From NCBI RefSeq assembly GCF_033568475.1, contig NC_133122.1, forward strand, positions 78,887,442 to 78,951,441: DNA of 64,000 nt, in the 5' to 3' direction. The notes under the pieces are model-generated. The model saw nothing but the letters and a program-made list of their open reading frames with translations, had not been told where the DNA came from and searched no databases. Both the position numbers and the translations under genes were made by a program. Shown here piece after piece: positions 1-11,694 of the stretch. This DNA comes from Henckelia pumila. Its lineage: Eukaryota > Streptophyta > Magnoliopsida > Lamiales > Gesneriaceae. Position 1 is the first letter of the stretch, and each line of letters begins with the position of its first letter.

Positions 1-1796
1 CCACCTTCTTGGAGAAGGAGTTCTTATTGGATAAGAAAGGCGAGATGATGGAACTCGAAGAAATTCAAGAAGAACCCGAAATACAAAATAATGATCCTAC
101 ACCTCAGGAACCATTGATGGACACGCCTATACTTAGAAGATCCGAGAGGACTTCTAGACCTCCTATTCGATATGGTCTTCTTCTTGAAGGGGATCAAGAT
201 GAACCCGATGTTGGATGTGATCCAAGAAACTTCAAGGAAGCAATTTCTGATGCGGATTCAAATTTATGGCTTGAAGCTATGCAGTTGGAAATAGATTCGA
301 TGCATTCAAACCAAGTTTGGTCTTTAGTAGATCCTCCCGATGGAATTGTTCCAATAGGGTGTAAATGGATCTACAGAAGAAAGCTTGGGCCTGATGGTAA
401 GGTATTGACCTACAAGGCGCGATTGGTGGCGAAAGGTTATACTCAAAGACAAGGAGTTGACTATGATGAAACCTTTTCACCAGTTGCAATGTTCAAGTCC
501 ATAAGAATCCTTATTGCCATAACTGCTTGGTATGACTATGAGATATGGCAAATGGATGTGAAGACTGCATTTCTTAATGGAAACATTAAGGAAGAGATCT
601 ATATGACGCAGCCTGAGGGATACACATCCATGGGAAGCGAGCATAAGGTATGCAAGCTTCAGAGATCAATCTATGGTCTAAAACAAGCATCAAGAAGTTG
701 GAACCAGAAATTTGATGAAACAATAAAGGATTTTGGTTTCATCAAGAACCCGGAGGAACCATGCGTGTACAAGAAAGTAGTTAAGGATGCTGTGACATTC
801 TTAGTACTTTATGTTGATGACATCCTACTCATTGGGAATGACATAGGGATGTTGCAGTCAACAAAGATATGGTTATCAGGTAGATTCTCGATGAAGGATT
901 TGGGTGAGGCATCCTATATTCTAGGGATACAGATCTATAGAGATAGATCTAAGAGAATGATAGGACTCACTCAAGCAACCTACATCGACACCATATTGAA
1001 ACGGTTTTCAATGGATGGGTCCAAGAGAGGACATCTACCCATGTGTCATGGAGTTTCTCTATCCAGGTCTATGTGTCCCAAGATTGATGCAGAGATAGAG
1101 AAAATGACACATGTACCATATGCGTCAGCCATTGGTAGTATCATGTATGGGATGATATCTACCAGACCGGATGTAGCATTTGCTCTGAGTGTCACGAGCA
1201 GATATCAAGCTAATCCCGGTCAAATGCATTGGAAAGCCGTGAAGGACATTCTTAAGTATTTACGAAGGACTAAGAATATGTTCATGGTATATGCAGGAAG
1301 AGAACTAAAATTGGAAGGCTATACCGACTCTAGCTTCCAAAGTGACGTGGATGACTCGAAGTCAACCTCTGGATTTGTGTTCATGCTCAATGGCGGTGCT
1401 GTCTCTTGGAAGAGTTCCAAGCAGGACACCACAGCGGATTCCACCACTGAGGCAGAATACATTGCAGCATCAGCTGCTGCTAAAGAGGCCGTTTGGATGA
1501 GGAATTTCGTCCAAGAGTTGGGCGTTATTTCGGAAATTGTTGGTCTAGTCTCGGTGTACTGTGACAACACGGGTGCCGTTGCTCAGGCAAAGGAACCAAG
1601 GTCTCATCAAAGATACAAACACGTACAGAGGAAATACCACATCATCCAGGAGATCGTGGAAAGAGGAGACATCACTGTCGAAAGAGTGGCCTCTGCAGAC
1701 AATATCGCTGATCCACTTACTATGCCCTTGCCAGGACCATTATTTGAGAAACATCGCGAAGCAATGGGTCTACGTAGTATGACTAGTTGGCTTTAG
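1..1796 (+). CDS. copia polyprotein C-terminal part (RT, RNase H), open
   Basis: The frame is open from the window edge to the stop at 1794-1796, about 598 codons, with no internal stop. It begins in the linker after integrase (EKEFLLDKK is shared with element F). It continues with the copia reverse transcriptase (WKWIY-type start, KTAFLNG, the catalytic LYVDDILLIGN near 810-840) and an RNase H domain (YTDSSF, TEAEYIAA, the active-site segment YCDNTGA). RT copies element RNA into DNA and RNase H removes the RNA strand, inside cytoplasmic virus-like particles. This is the least damaged copy of this family in the window, which suggests a young insertion. Whether the upstream gag, protease and integrase are intact is unknown. 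It is a transposon protein, not a host gene. Confidence 0.92.
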   Translation, partial: TFLEKEFLLDKKGEMMELEEIQEEPEIQNNDPTPQEPLMDTPILRRSERTSRPPIRYGLLLEGDQDEPDVGCDPRNFKEAISDADSNLWLEAMQLEIDSMHSNQVWSLVDPPDGIVPIGCKWIYRRKLGPDGKVLTYKARLVAKGYTQRQGVDYDETFSPVAMFKSIRILIAITAWYDYEIWQMDVKTAFLNGNIKEEIYMTQPEGYTSMGSEHKVCKLQRSIYGLKQASRSWNQKFDETIKDFGFIKNPEEPCVYKKVVKDAVTFLVLYVDDILLIGNDIGMLQSTKIWLSGRFSMKDLGEASYILGIQIYRDRSKRMIGLTQATYIDTILKRFSMDGSKRGHLPMCHGVSLSRSMCPKIDAEIEKMTHVPYASAIGSIMYGMISTRPDVAFALSVTSRYQANPGQMHWKAVKDILKYLRRTKNMFMVYAGRELKLEGYTDSSFQSDVDDSKSTSGFVFMLNGGAVSWKSSKQDTTADSTTEAEYIAASAAAKEAVWMRNFVQELGVISEIVGLVSVYCDNTGAVAQAKEPRSHQRYKHVQRKYHIIQEIVERGDITVERVASADNIADPLTMPLPGPLFEKHREAMGLRSMTSWL

Positions 1797-1800
1797 GGCA

Positions 1801-1810
1801 AGTGGGAGAT
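1801..1810 (+). other. polypurine tract of copia A
   Basis: AGTGGGAGAT lies directly before the LTR start TGAAAGAG. The same tract precedes the LTR in element F (TGTAAGAG) and, with an indel, in element B. It is the expected plus-strand primer site for reverse transcription. Confidence 0.75.
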
Positions 1811-3650
1811 TGAAAGAGTGGGTGCCCGGTGAGCCAACTTGTGGCTAAGGGCTTTGATGACTCTTTGTATAAACAATCTTTTGTTTAATATAATTTACAC
1901 TTTTATTAATGGCAATGACTTTATCTTTCTTCATATTGTTATATTGTGATATACTATTGTTGTTTTGATAAAGACCTTGAATGTACTATAGTGTATGTAA
2001 GATGTGGTAGAACATGGGGATGTCTATCATGAAACACATCTTATAGTCACTGTATATTCTAAATGGTTCCTAGTCGATTGAGCCATCTGATAATAAGGAT
2101 AAGGATCGCTCGAGTTTGAGACTAGCATTTGCGATGCAGAGTACCACGTTTCATTGGTAAGGAACATAAAGATGTTCGAAGCATGCAAATGGATATTCAT
2201 ACGATGAATGATCGAACTACCCTATCCGGATTTTCCAAGTGGTTATCACTTATCGAGTGGATGAAGTCCGCGGTTTTGGTTGTACACCATTAGTCCTTAC
2301 TACTTGAAACATCATTGAGACTCTATATGCTAGTACTGTGCTTTGACTCGTTTACCGACTCTATTGGGGTCATCAGGTGTCGGGATTGGGTACAGTTACA
2401 ACACATATAGGAGTCGATGCTTTGTTGTCAAGGATTCACCACATACTTGCGAGTGTGGATATCCTATGCGATCTGAGGAGATATTAGTGTGACGAATCTC
2501 TGGCCAAGTACATGATGTGTTTTAAGAAATGGTTTCTTAGTAGCACATGCGATGTCATTATTTGATCTTCAAGATGTATTGCATAGTTATCGAATCTCGA
2601 ACGACTCTCGATTTACCAATGGTTGTTGATTCGATCGGGATATATGGATGAAGAGACCGTACTGTACGCTAACCAAAATCTATTGGTTCTTGCAGGCACT
2701 ATCAGTGATACCTAGGGAATCATGGGGCGATGTTGCTAGGCGCTCTTACCATGATTCGATGGGCAAGTCGGAAATTGTTGTTCCGAGTCACAAGGAGTTG
2801 TGAGCCCACGGCTAGCTGTATCCCTGAACCATTGAGGGTCACACAGAGTAATGGATTTTTAATCCCCGTTGAGATAGTTAAATTTAAAGAGTTAAATTTA
2901 ATGAATAAAGAAGTTGGACTTTTTATTTAAGAGTAGAGGAGTAAGATTTCCTAAAATGACATAGGGATGGGCATTTTTGGAAATCACTGAATTCGGATTC
3001 AGAAAATTTATCTTGACTTTAGAAGATGCAGAAATGATTTCTGTGAACATTGGTAAAATCGGTTTATCAATCAGAGTCACGATGAATTTTATATTAATTT
3101 CTGAACATGCGGGCTTTGCTTGTCAGGCTTGAACTTATGACTAATGGGCCCTAAGCTGTTAGCGGCCTACATTATAAATAAGTTATTGCAGTACAGAAAT
3201 TACACAACACAGGTCACAATTTTCGAAAAACCCTAGTTTTCTCTCTAAAAGTGGCCGCCCCCCTCCCCTCTGCTCGGGAAAAATCCAGCCTGTGAATTTT
3301 GAATTACAGTCTGGTTTAACGGATCAAATACGTTAATTCTCTTCGTAGAAACTTCTGATAGATTTTCTAGTGTTATCTATCAGAGGGATTAAATCTCTAT
3401 TCGTGGACCTGATTGAAGAACAGTTCGTCCATCAGTTTCAGGGATATACAACAAGAGCAGAGTAATCTGTTGGTGTCCATAATCTCGCTTCGAGATTGGA
3501 GGTAAAAATTTATAATTGTTATTTAATTTTTACACACACAATTTAATCGTAAAGTTTTGATACCCATTATGAAATCGTTCCATATAAAATTTTTAAACTT
3601 CCGCTGCACCGGGTATCAATTCTGATTGATCTGATCGCCGTTCTCCAACA
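1811..3650 (+). repeat. 3' LTR of copia A (about 1.84 kb)
   Basis: The repeat starts TGAAAGAGTGGG and ends TTCTCCAACA. Homologous copies are present at 23718-25660 and 31590-33497 (+) and at 58820-60687 (-), which fixes both ends. It contains no convincing coding sequence; its short open frames are not shared among the copies. Confidence 0.92.
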
Positions 3651-4537
3651 TTTACCTTTCAAGGCAGTAGTTCCAACTTCTGGGAAGCTACAACAAAAGA
3701 TTGTATCAAAGTCTAACCAATCTAAACAACAACAAGGCTCAAGGTAATTCTCTATAACGTTCTTCATCCAAATCTCTGAAACGAACAAATGCTGTTAACC
3801 CTGGGCTTGACAAACTCTAAAAGAATCTGTTCAGATACAAATCAAAGATAAATAACCATGATCAACTTACAAGCCAAGTTCAACAACTCAAAAACGGTTC
3901 GAAATCCCAAAACTCAAACCGACGGCATGATGGCTAAAAACTGAACAAACCGAAAATGCAGACTGCAGTTCATTACCGATATCAACTCAATTCAATGCTA
4001 ATACAACAACAACAAGGAAATCCCAACAAATCTCAAAACCCACATTTTTGAAAATTGTTTCCAAAAATCATAACAATTCCGAACGTCTCTCTATTTCAAA
4101 ATCGACAGATAATAAACGATCAGAACTCCGCCAAGAACAACATACTAGAAACTAAATCGATTCTAACAACCTCCGAAAAACAAAACATATCCGATCGGAG
4201 AAAAAATTACGGTATAACGGAGCTCTCACTGCAGTGATCACTAATCTGCCTTTAGAAATAATTTCCAACGGCTGGATCGAGCTCGGACTGAAATCTGGAA
4301 GCTTGAGCAAGATATGGGGCGTCTCTAATGGAGTATCTCGGTTGGGAGGAGGAAGGAGGATGATGAGAAAAGTCAATAAAAGTGTAGATAATATATAAAA
4401 TCCCAAATTTGCATTTTAGTCCCTGAAATTTCCAAAATTTGCAAAAAGGATACTGATCAAAATCAAGTCTGCTCGTGAACTCTGTAATCTCCGATTAACT
4501 CAAATAAACTTATTTAAGATAAAAACGGAGCGTTACA
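3651..4537 (-). repeat. LTR of a gypsy-like element D, cut by copia A
   Basis: Read on the - strand, this begins TGTAACGCTCCG at 4537, directly abutting the integrase remnant of gypsy C. It has the look of a plant gypsy LTR: TGTAACG start, long AT-rich 5' part, a TATATATTAT-type box near 4395, then a 5'-leader-like region. The lower end is lost where copia A is inserted at 3650. It differs from the LTR of gypsy C at 7818-8236, so it belongs to a second element. No coding sequence of element D is in the window. Calling it gypsy rests on overall LTR style only. Confidence 0.6.
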
Positions 4538-6903
4538 TGCATGCCCTCCGACTGGAGATTCATGAAACTCACGGAACATCATAGTTTTTAGCGTTGAATC
4601 AAGCCCTAAGACATACCGTCCTTTGTATAAGACAACTCCATCCCTCACGGAGTATGCGCTCAGTGTAGTAGGATTAGCCTGCAAATGGTTGTGGATGATT
4701 ATTAGATCTGCAGAGCTTGATTCTCCTGTTGAAGAGTGTTTATAAATAAAAATTCTGGGTGGGAGAAGGCAGCCAATATATGTGGTTCGGTAGCTGCTCC
4801 ATCGATCTCATGTACTCGAGACAACGAATCAGCAGCAGAATTCTCCTTGCCCGGTTTGTATTCAATCTTGAAGTGATATCCGATCAACTTTCGTAGGTAG
4901 TATTGTTGTTTTGGGGTCTGGATAGTCTGATTAAGCAAGTCACGCATACTTTTATGATCTGTGCGAATAACAAAGGAATGCCCCAGTAAGTATTGTCTCC
5001 ATTTGGCTACTGACTCTGTTACAGCATACAGTTCTCGCACATAGGTAGACGCCATCTGCATCCGTGGACCCAACTTCTTAGTGAAATACGATAAAGGATG
5101 TCCTCCTTGCATCAATACTCCGCCAATTCCCACCTTCGAAGCGTCAGTTTCTACGACAAAGTGTTGAGAAAAATTAGGTAGGCCAAGAACAGGAGTCTTT
5201 GTCATGACGTCCTTAATGTGATCAAAGGCCTTGGTGGCTTCCAACGTCCACTAAAAAGAGTCTTTTTTTAGTAACTCAGTTAGTGGGGCAGCCAAAGTAG
5301 CGTAGTGAGCTACAAACCGTCTGTAGTATCCCGTGATGCCCAGAAATCCTCGCAACTATTTCAGATTCATAGGTTGCGGCCAATGCTTCATTACCTCAAT
5401 TTTCTTTGGATCTGCCAACACACTCCCTGCTGTAACTAAGTGCCCTAGATATTCCACTTTTGTTTGAAAAAACTGACTTTTGGATAATTTAGCAAAGAAT
5501 TTCTGCTTGAACAGAAGATCCAACAACACCAAAGCAAGATGCTCCAATTGCTCATATTCATGCTCACTGTAGACTAAGATATCATCGAAGAATACAATAA
5601 CAAATCTTCTCAAATATGGCTGGAATACCTGATTCATAGTTTCTTGGAATGTTTATGGTGCATTGGTCAACCCGAAGGGCATTACGAGAAATTCGTAATG
5701 GCCCTCATGAGTGCGAAAGGCAGTTTTGTGTATGTCCCTTTTATCCATCCGGATTTGATGATATCCAACCCGCAAATCCAGTTTGGAAAAAACTCGTGCT
5801 CGGCCCAACTCATCCAGTAGCTCATCGATAGTAGGAATTGGGAACCGATCTTTTATAGTGAGCGCATTCAAAGCTTGATAATTGACACAAAAATGGCACG
5901 AGCCATCTTTCTTTTTATCCAACAAGACTGGAGATGATTAGGGACTAATGCTTGATCGGATGAACCCTTGGTCGATCAATTCTCCAACTATTTTCTCAAT
6001 AGCGTCCTTTTGGAAGTAAGGATAATGGTAGGGGCGTAAATTAACTGGAGTTGATCCTGGAAGTAAGTGTATGTGGTGATCAATGGTTCGGTAAGGAGGT
6101 AGAGCAATGGGCTCCTGAAAAATTCCTTGGTACTGCTTCAAGAGCGCATGCCCTTTTTCTGGAATTGGCGCATTTGCATCACTTAACTGCAGACAGGGTG
6201 CTTCCTTTGGCTCCTCAAAACTGTTTTGAATTTCAGCGAGAGTGTAGAGAGCGCAGATAGATTCGTTTTGCAAGAGCACACAGAGTCAGTTATAAGAGAC
6301 AAGAACTGTGGGAGTGTGTTTATTTCCGGTCAAGCATATCTTCTCTCCTTTCCATGCAAATTCCATTGTCAGGGCCTCGTGGTCATGTAAACAAGGGCCT
6401 AATGTGCAGAGCCATTGCATTCCCAGGACAATTTCTTACCCCCAGATTGGTAGCACATATAGATCAATACGAAACTCATGACCCTACAGAAATAAAGGCA
6501 CCTGCGGACACACTTTTTCGCACCACAAATACTGCCCGCTGCCCATGTATACCCGAAATCGGCGAGACTCGGTAACAGCCATTCCCAGCCTCTCCACCAG
6601 CCCTTCTTGCACAAAGTTATTGTGGCTTCCAGTGTCAATTAAGACTTCTACCGGAATCTGTTGATACCTTGCAGTAATGCGGAAGATTCGTGGATTAGCG
6701 GAGCTAGTAAGTGTATGTAAACTTACCTCAGCAATCCCATCCTCTATTTCTGGCAGTGGCGTGTTCCCAGGGACATCCAACCCAATCGGACAGTCTTTCG
6801 AGTCGTCCCCTAGTAAGACCATCACTCTATTTTTGCAGAGATGGTTGGCGCTAAAATTTTCATCGCAATTTAAGCAGAGCACCTTCTCTCTTCGTTCCTT
6901 CAT
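4538..6903 (-). pseudogene. gypsy C pol: protease, RT, RNase H, integrase N-terminus
   Basis: Reading downward from 6903, a CCHC-like start and a retropepsin motif VLIDTGSHNNFV (near 6640) come first. The RT follows, with [13 protein letters not shown] (near 5780), [10 protein letters not shown] (near 5660) and the catalytic FFDDILVYS (near 5590). RNase H follows with VVETDASKVGIGGVL (near 5150), RTDHKSMRDLL and the usual end AADSLSRV. The last part resembles the zinc-binding start of integrase (VRDGVVLYKGRYVLG, then GGHAC near 4545) before the truncation. Frame breaks occur near 5250, 5345, 5640, 5935 and 6290. A dead retroelement gene. Confidence 0.88.
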
Positions 6904-6918
6904 TTCAGCGATGGTCAG

Positions 6919-7794
6919 TCATTTGATGGGCAGCTTTGGAGAAGGATGTGTATAGTATCGCCCTTCAGCCACCCCAAGTCCCATTTTCTCCCCTGGAGTG
7001 CGAGGAATTTGTGGAACCACGGTTTTTGTCACACCAGTAGTTAGTCCTCCAGCATGCAAGATTCCCTTCAGATCGTCATTTCTGTTTTCGAATAGTTGAG
7101 CTTTGTTCATAGCCTCAGTAAGACTCTTAGGTGGAGTAATGAGCAGCTCCCTTCGAATCTGGGGATTGAGACCCCAAATGAAAAAATTCAAAAACAGCGT
7201 TTCCTAAACTCCTTCAATCCAATTCATTAGAAATTCAAACTCCGTGCGATATTGGTTTATACTTCCAGTCTGCATCATCTTCGCAATTTTCCCCAAAGGG
7301 TCATCATACACCGACGCACCAAATCGTGCCTTTATCTCTGTTACAAAGTGATCCCATGTAACCAAAGAATCATGCCGGTCCATCCACTGGTACCAAGAGC
7401 ATGCTTCCCCCTCCAAATGGAATGCAATCACCTGGAGTCGAATCTCCTGAGGGGTGGAATGTAAGGTGAAGTATTTCTCCACCTTGTATATCCAGTCATG
7501 TACCCCTTCACCATTGAATCGGGGAAGGTTAAGCTTGAAACCTCGCAACTGGCCAACAGGGTCATCTCCGACATTCCCCCCTTTCTTGCTTTTTTCTCCT
7601 TCAAAACAGAGAGAGTTCTCCGTAGCCCCTTGAGAGATATCGTGGACTCTCTGGTGCAATTGACCAAATCGCTGGTCCATAGAACCCATGTAATTCTCCA
7701 AGAGCTTGCTATAAGCCGACAGTTAATATTCTGAATGGGATTTGAATTTATTTTCCAGTTGCCTCATGGCGTTGGCGATATCTTCATTCTGCAT
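6919..7794 (-). pseudogene. gypsy C gag
   Basis: A retrotransposon gag of the plant gypsy type. A likely start MQNEDIANAMRQLE is at 7794, followed after a stop by MGSMDQRFGQLHQRV. The core has NLPRFNGEGVHDWIYKVEKY (near 7500) and GEACSWYQWM (near 7390), which are hallmark gag segments, and the end is NFFIWGLNPQIRREL. Gag forms the particle that packages element RNA. At least two frame interruptions (near 7720 and 7204) show that it is decayed. Confidence 0.85.
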
Positions 7795-7795
7795 C

Positions 7796-7817
7796 GTGAG
7801 CAACGAGAGCACCAAAA
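7796..7817 (-). other. primer-binding-site region of gypsy C
   Basis: On the - strand TTTTGGTGCTCTCGTTGC follows the LTR end TATCA immediately and lies just upstream of the gag start, which is where the tRNA primer site sits. The tRNA was not identified; the TTGGTGC start resembles primer sites of several plant gypsy lineages. Confidence 0.5.
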
Positions 7818-8236
7818 TGATAAGATAGAGCACACTTCGAGTCTGTGCAAAACTCCTAGGAATTTCTTTGTATTGTTGTAAAAGTTTTGATGATTTACAA
7901 ACACTCCTCTTTTCATCCTTTATACTCATCCTTACAACAAACTCAACAAGAACATAACTGTTTATTGAAAAAAAAAAAACGTGACTCTCCCTCACATGAC
8001 GTAATCGCGCATCCAATTAGGTTTCCTCCTCCTTCTGGATTCTTCTTCTGGTTCGCTTCTGATTTCTTCTATTTTTGTTTCTTCGTTATTTTGTGTGGGC
8101 TGGACTTCCTTTTCATTTTCCACAAGACCTTTCAAGGCCCAATCTTTCACTTGTTGGCCCACTAAGTTATAATCCATGTTGAGGGAAACTGGGCTATCAC
8201 TCTCCATCTCACAGTAAATCAACTTCAACAGGTTAC
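7818..8236 (-). repeat. 5' LTR of gypsy C (about 419 bp)
   Basis: On the - strand it runs from TGTAACCTG at 8236 to TATCA at 7818. The boundaries rest on the TG..CA ends, the primer-site-like sequence that follows, and the gag position; no second LTR is present for comparison. Inside it an open frame (8228 to 7992) ends with RRRRKPNWMRDYV, a basic tail often seen at the C-terminus of retroelement polyproteins. The pol frame of this family may therefore read into its 3' LTR. Confidence 0.6.
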
Positions 8237-9950
8237 ACGTTTGTCAGATTCACCTTACACTGCTCATGTTTTTAGTTGATTTCCCCCAATATCTTTTGTT
8301 TTTTTTTGAAAATCATTTATCGTTTCATTTTTTTTACAGTTTTGATCGATTGGCTTGATTTTATTGTGTTTACTATAGATCATCGGCATGCACGACCTCA
8401 GAAAAATCAAAGCTCAAAAGGTATGTGACGAATTCAACCACAACGTAAAGTTCTATTCATCAGATATTGTCCTTAATTATGATGTTTCATTTTTATCGTG
8501 AACTATAATTTGGTCGATTTATAGAAATTTGATTGATATTGTGAACTCAATAGAGTTGAGTGACCTGTACTGATCGACGCTGTTAAACGGCTGCGTGTCA
8601 TAGATATCTTAAAATACTTCACTATACCACTCGCTCATGCATTTTAGTGTTATTCTTGTTATTATCTTCTGATACCCTGTCATATGAGGCATGATATCCA
8701 TTTAGACACGATTATATCCCTTATTTTAAAAGTTTATCCTCTTTATATTTGCAATTTTTCATTGATATTTTGTGTATAAACTAAACAGGGCCTGGATTAG
8801 TCCTTGACGTCACCCCGGATAAAATTGAAAAGTTCTTATGCGATCCATGTGAGAATACATTGTTCATTTTCTAGAGACTGAATATTTAGCAGGATGCCAC
8901 TAACCTAGATGTTTTTTTGTGGACTTTGGTATACCTCGATCCACTCTGGAAAGTTTGTGAGGTAGAGACCCAGAATACAATGTAGATGTACTTCGTCGTG
9001 TACTATAAGGAGAAAAGAGGAGTATCGTGGATGCTCTGGTAAATTTCATCTTTTGTTTTTTTGATTCCTACATTTGGAGATTGAAGTATATTTGTTTTCA
9101 CAATAATTTTGCGATCAATTTCTAGTTTGGTATTACACTTTTGTAACACTATTTTATCTATCGGAACCCTGACATCGATCGAAAGATCGCTTGTTACGTC
9201 TTCTTAAAAGGTCTTCCTGCTCAATAGATGATTCATGACGTTCGCCACTTTTTGTTTTTAGATCATTTTGTTTACAGGACTCTGACATGTAGTAAACAAA
9301 TGCCAGGGTCCCTTGGATATGAAGAACAAGATGCAAAAAACACTTTTGCATCATGAGTAGGAATAAGCTGTTAATACATACATATATACACCCATGCTTG
9401 TTACATGTACGTGATGTGTTTTTTAAAAAGTTTCATATGGTGGCACTAGCGAGCTAATATAAATGATAGGGTGTAGATTAAGTTGAAGTATGACAACTGT
9501 AACCATGATGGTACCAGCACCAAAAAAAGATGAAAATTTGTACTTGTTCAATTGAAGTTTAATAAATTTTTCTTATTATAAATGGCTCATCTAACTAAGG
9601 GTGATTTTATGGCTCGATGAAGTAGATATCCTGTGATAGCAAAGGCATTGATGACTTCATGGAGATCCATTTTTTTATTCCTCTGTGAATGGTGAGTTAT
9701 GATTCATATGACAACGATGGATGCATGACATGCAGAATTCTTGTTAAGGATAGGTTTTTTATTTTTTAGTATCTTTGGTTTCTTGTTAATGAGTCCTTTG
9801 AAGTTAGCACGCTTACTGTTTTTACATGATGTGCAGCTAACTCTTACTGAATATCAATCTTATTGAACCATAATACATTTGCTTTCTAATTTTTCATGCT
9901 CTGCAATGTTTCCTTTATTTAACTTTAAAATTTAATTTTGACTTTGTTAG
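8237..9950. other. AT-rich stretch with unassigned exon-like pieces
   Basis: No gene is recognised. Two pieces look like exons on the + strand with donor sites: MHDLRKIKAQK before GTATGTG near 8391-8425, and a stretch at 8930-9039 reading VDFGIPRSTLESL, a stop, GRDPEYNVDVLRRVL, a stop, then GEKRSIVDAL before GTAAAT. The rest is AT-rich, non-coding sequence. These may be further captured gene fragments belonging with the three downstream. Confidence 0.3.
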
Positions 9951-10350
9951 GAACTCGAGGGTAGAGCGAACAGGCTCCAAAATCCATGGTTTGGAATAGT
10001 GAACCGTTCACAAGCTGATATCAATAAGAATGTTGACATGAATTATGCTCGCCAAAAACAAAGGGAATATTTTGAATCAAGCCCAAAATATGGGCATCTT
10101 GCTCACAAAATGAGATCAGAATATCTGGCAAAGCTTTTGTCTCAGGTAAGTTAACCCCAGGCTGAACTCTATTTTTTTAGCTTGATTAGGGTAATGTTTT
10201 TCTTAATAAATAGCTGAAAGTGATCATGATGAGGTTCTAGAACTGTTTTCAGTTTTAAGAGTTTTATGTCTATCTATAGGCACAATTGTACAAAATTTTG
10301 GAAATGTGTTGTGCATTTGATGGCATATTTAAGGAACATTTGGATGGCGG
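9951..10350 (+). pseudogene. DRP1: dynamin-related protein (DRP1-type) fragment, two exons
   Basis: Exon one (9951-10145) is preceded by TTTGTTAG and followed by GTAAGT. It reads [17 protein letters not shown], then [17 protein letters not shown] and [10 protein letters not shown], closely matching the middle domain after the GTPase of plant DRP1 (phragmoplastin) proteins. Exon two (10280-10350) reads AQLYKILEMCCAFDGIFKEH, which in DRP1 lies a few dozen residues further on; the exon between them is missing. Intact DRP1 shapes membranes at the cell plate and during endocytosis. Here the GTPase domain and C-terminus are absent, so this is a gene fragment. Introns are retained, so it was copied as DNA rather than from mRNA. 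Confidence 0.88.
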
Positions 10351-11215
10351 GTAATGCTCAAACACAATTGTTTTCTCTTATTTTTCATTTGACCATATGC
10401 ATCAAACTGTTAAGATAAAAATATTATTTTCTTGTACTCAGCTCCAATGGACTTGGGACATGAAGATGTTGATATGTCCATTAAACTGTGCCGGGTGATT
10501 CCCAAAATTGACCTTTTTTGAGACTCACAACTAGCTTCTCTCATATTTCCTTTTTCTTATTATTTCAAGGTCAATTTTGAACTAATCCATATTTTAATTT
10601 TTATATAATTTTGTTTTCATGGAAGAAGGCTTCTTTGGTCTTGGAAATAATGCACTTGGACCTTCTGTACTATGGTATTTCTTCTACAGTGGTGGTTTTC
10701 TCCCAAAATGTTATAATCTTGCCAAAGATGCTTTCTCATTGTTTGCTCATGTGATTAACCTCAACATATTTTTATAAATTGATTCATATTTTGGAGCTAA
10801 CAGTCCAATATAAGAAATAGATTACTCTGGGTAGCTCTGGAATTTCCGTTGTGTTTCTGATTGATGTCACGACTGACTTGTTGCACTGTGTTTGGATAAC
10901 AATATACTCCCACTTTTCCTTACTTTTTCTAAGTTTTATTTCGATTTCCTTAAAACAATATATTATTCAGATGCTTTTGACTTTATTCTACCCTTTCACC
11001 TATGATCTGATCTTGAACAGTAGCTAATTCAAACTTTTTGCATGTGCATCATCTTTCCCTAACTTATCAGAACCAATTGTTTTCTTTTACCACACCTGTG
11101 TTTTTCAATGCACCTTTTTGTTTTATGAGTCACTGTATATCATGGTATTTTCTTTTGTAATACAATGATTGTCATTTATATTTTGTAATATTTGGTTTTT
11201 CTTCTTGTTACGCAG
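10351..11215. other. AT-rich spacer between gene fragments
   Basis: Non-coding in all frames as far as can be seen. It looks like intronic or intergenic sequence carried with the flanking fragments. No repeat or TE end was recognised in it. Confidence 0.4.
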
Positions 11216-11686
11216 CTACATGCCAACTCCTGTGTTAGTCATTATCGATGTCCAGCCGAAAGAGCTTTGAACCAAGTAAAGTTAGGATTTTGTCTCCATG
11301 TAAACTATTTTCTAATCCCACTCATCCTGCTTATGATAGGAGTTAAGCATTTGTTAAGGGATGTGAAGGACACAACTATCAGCACCCTTGCTACAGAGGT
11401 TGTGTTAGCACCCTTCCCTCATTAGTGCACCCAAGTTTTTAAAATTTTAAAATATATTCTATTACAATCTTGTTCCTTTTTATTTATTGGATAAATTTTA
11501 ATTGATGACATTCTGTCGGATAACTGAAGGAGGTAAGAGTCTTAGAAATCATTGTCTTGTGCAGGTCACTGGAAAACCTTCTGCTTTGAAGGGTTTGGAT
11601 GCACGATTAAAAGTCATCCGTGACTATCTGGACCTTGATATTGAAGGGAAACTCCCATTAAACAGCAAAATATTCAACATCAATTG
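11216..11686 (+). pseudogene. RPN8: 26S proteasome subunit RPN8 fragment, three exon pieces
   Basis: Three blocks match the MPN-domain proteasome lid subunit RPN8 in order. They are YMPTPVLVIIDVQPKEL after a CAG acceptor (11216-11270, then a stop), IGVKHLLRDVKDTTISTLAT (about 11338-11399), and, after an acceptor at 11564, [20 protein letters not shown] with [12 protein letters not shown] (11565-11684). RPN8 helps hold the lid of the 26S proteasome. The first MPN part and the C-terminus are absent, the segment between VQPKEL and IGV is missing, and stops occur at 11271 and 11684. It is therefore a fragment that keeps intron sequence, in the same orientation as the DRP1 and S18 pieces. Confidence 0.9.
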
Positions 11687-11694
11687 AATTGCAT

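Larger units (their letters stand above)
1..3650 (+). mobile_element. Ty1/copia element A, 3' portion
   Basis: This is the 3' part of an LTR retrotransposon: the end of the polyprotein (RT and RNase H), a purine-rich tract just after the stop codon, and a complete 3' LTR. The order protease-integrase-RT-RNase H, inferred from its relatives B and F in this window, places it in Ty1/copia. The 5' part lies outside the window. It is inserted in an LTR of another element (D), which resumes at 3651. The left-hand target duplication cannot be seen, so the candidate 5-bp TTTAC at 3651-3655 is untested. Confidence 0.92.
4538..8236 (-). mobile_element. Ty3/gypsy element C, truncated
   Basis: On the - strand this holds a 5' LTR (8236-7818), a leader, gag, protease, reverse transcriptase, RNase H and the first part of integrase. 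It then stops abruptly at the LTR of element D. The order protease-RT-RNase H-integrase is that of Ty3/gypsy. The integrase core and 3' LTR are missing, either displaced to the left by insertion D or deleted. Several in-frame stops and frameshifts make it inactive. Confidence 0.88.
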
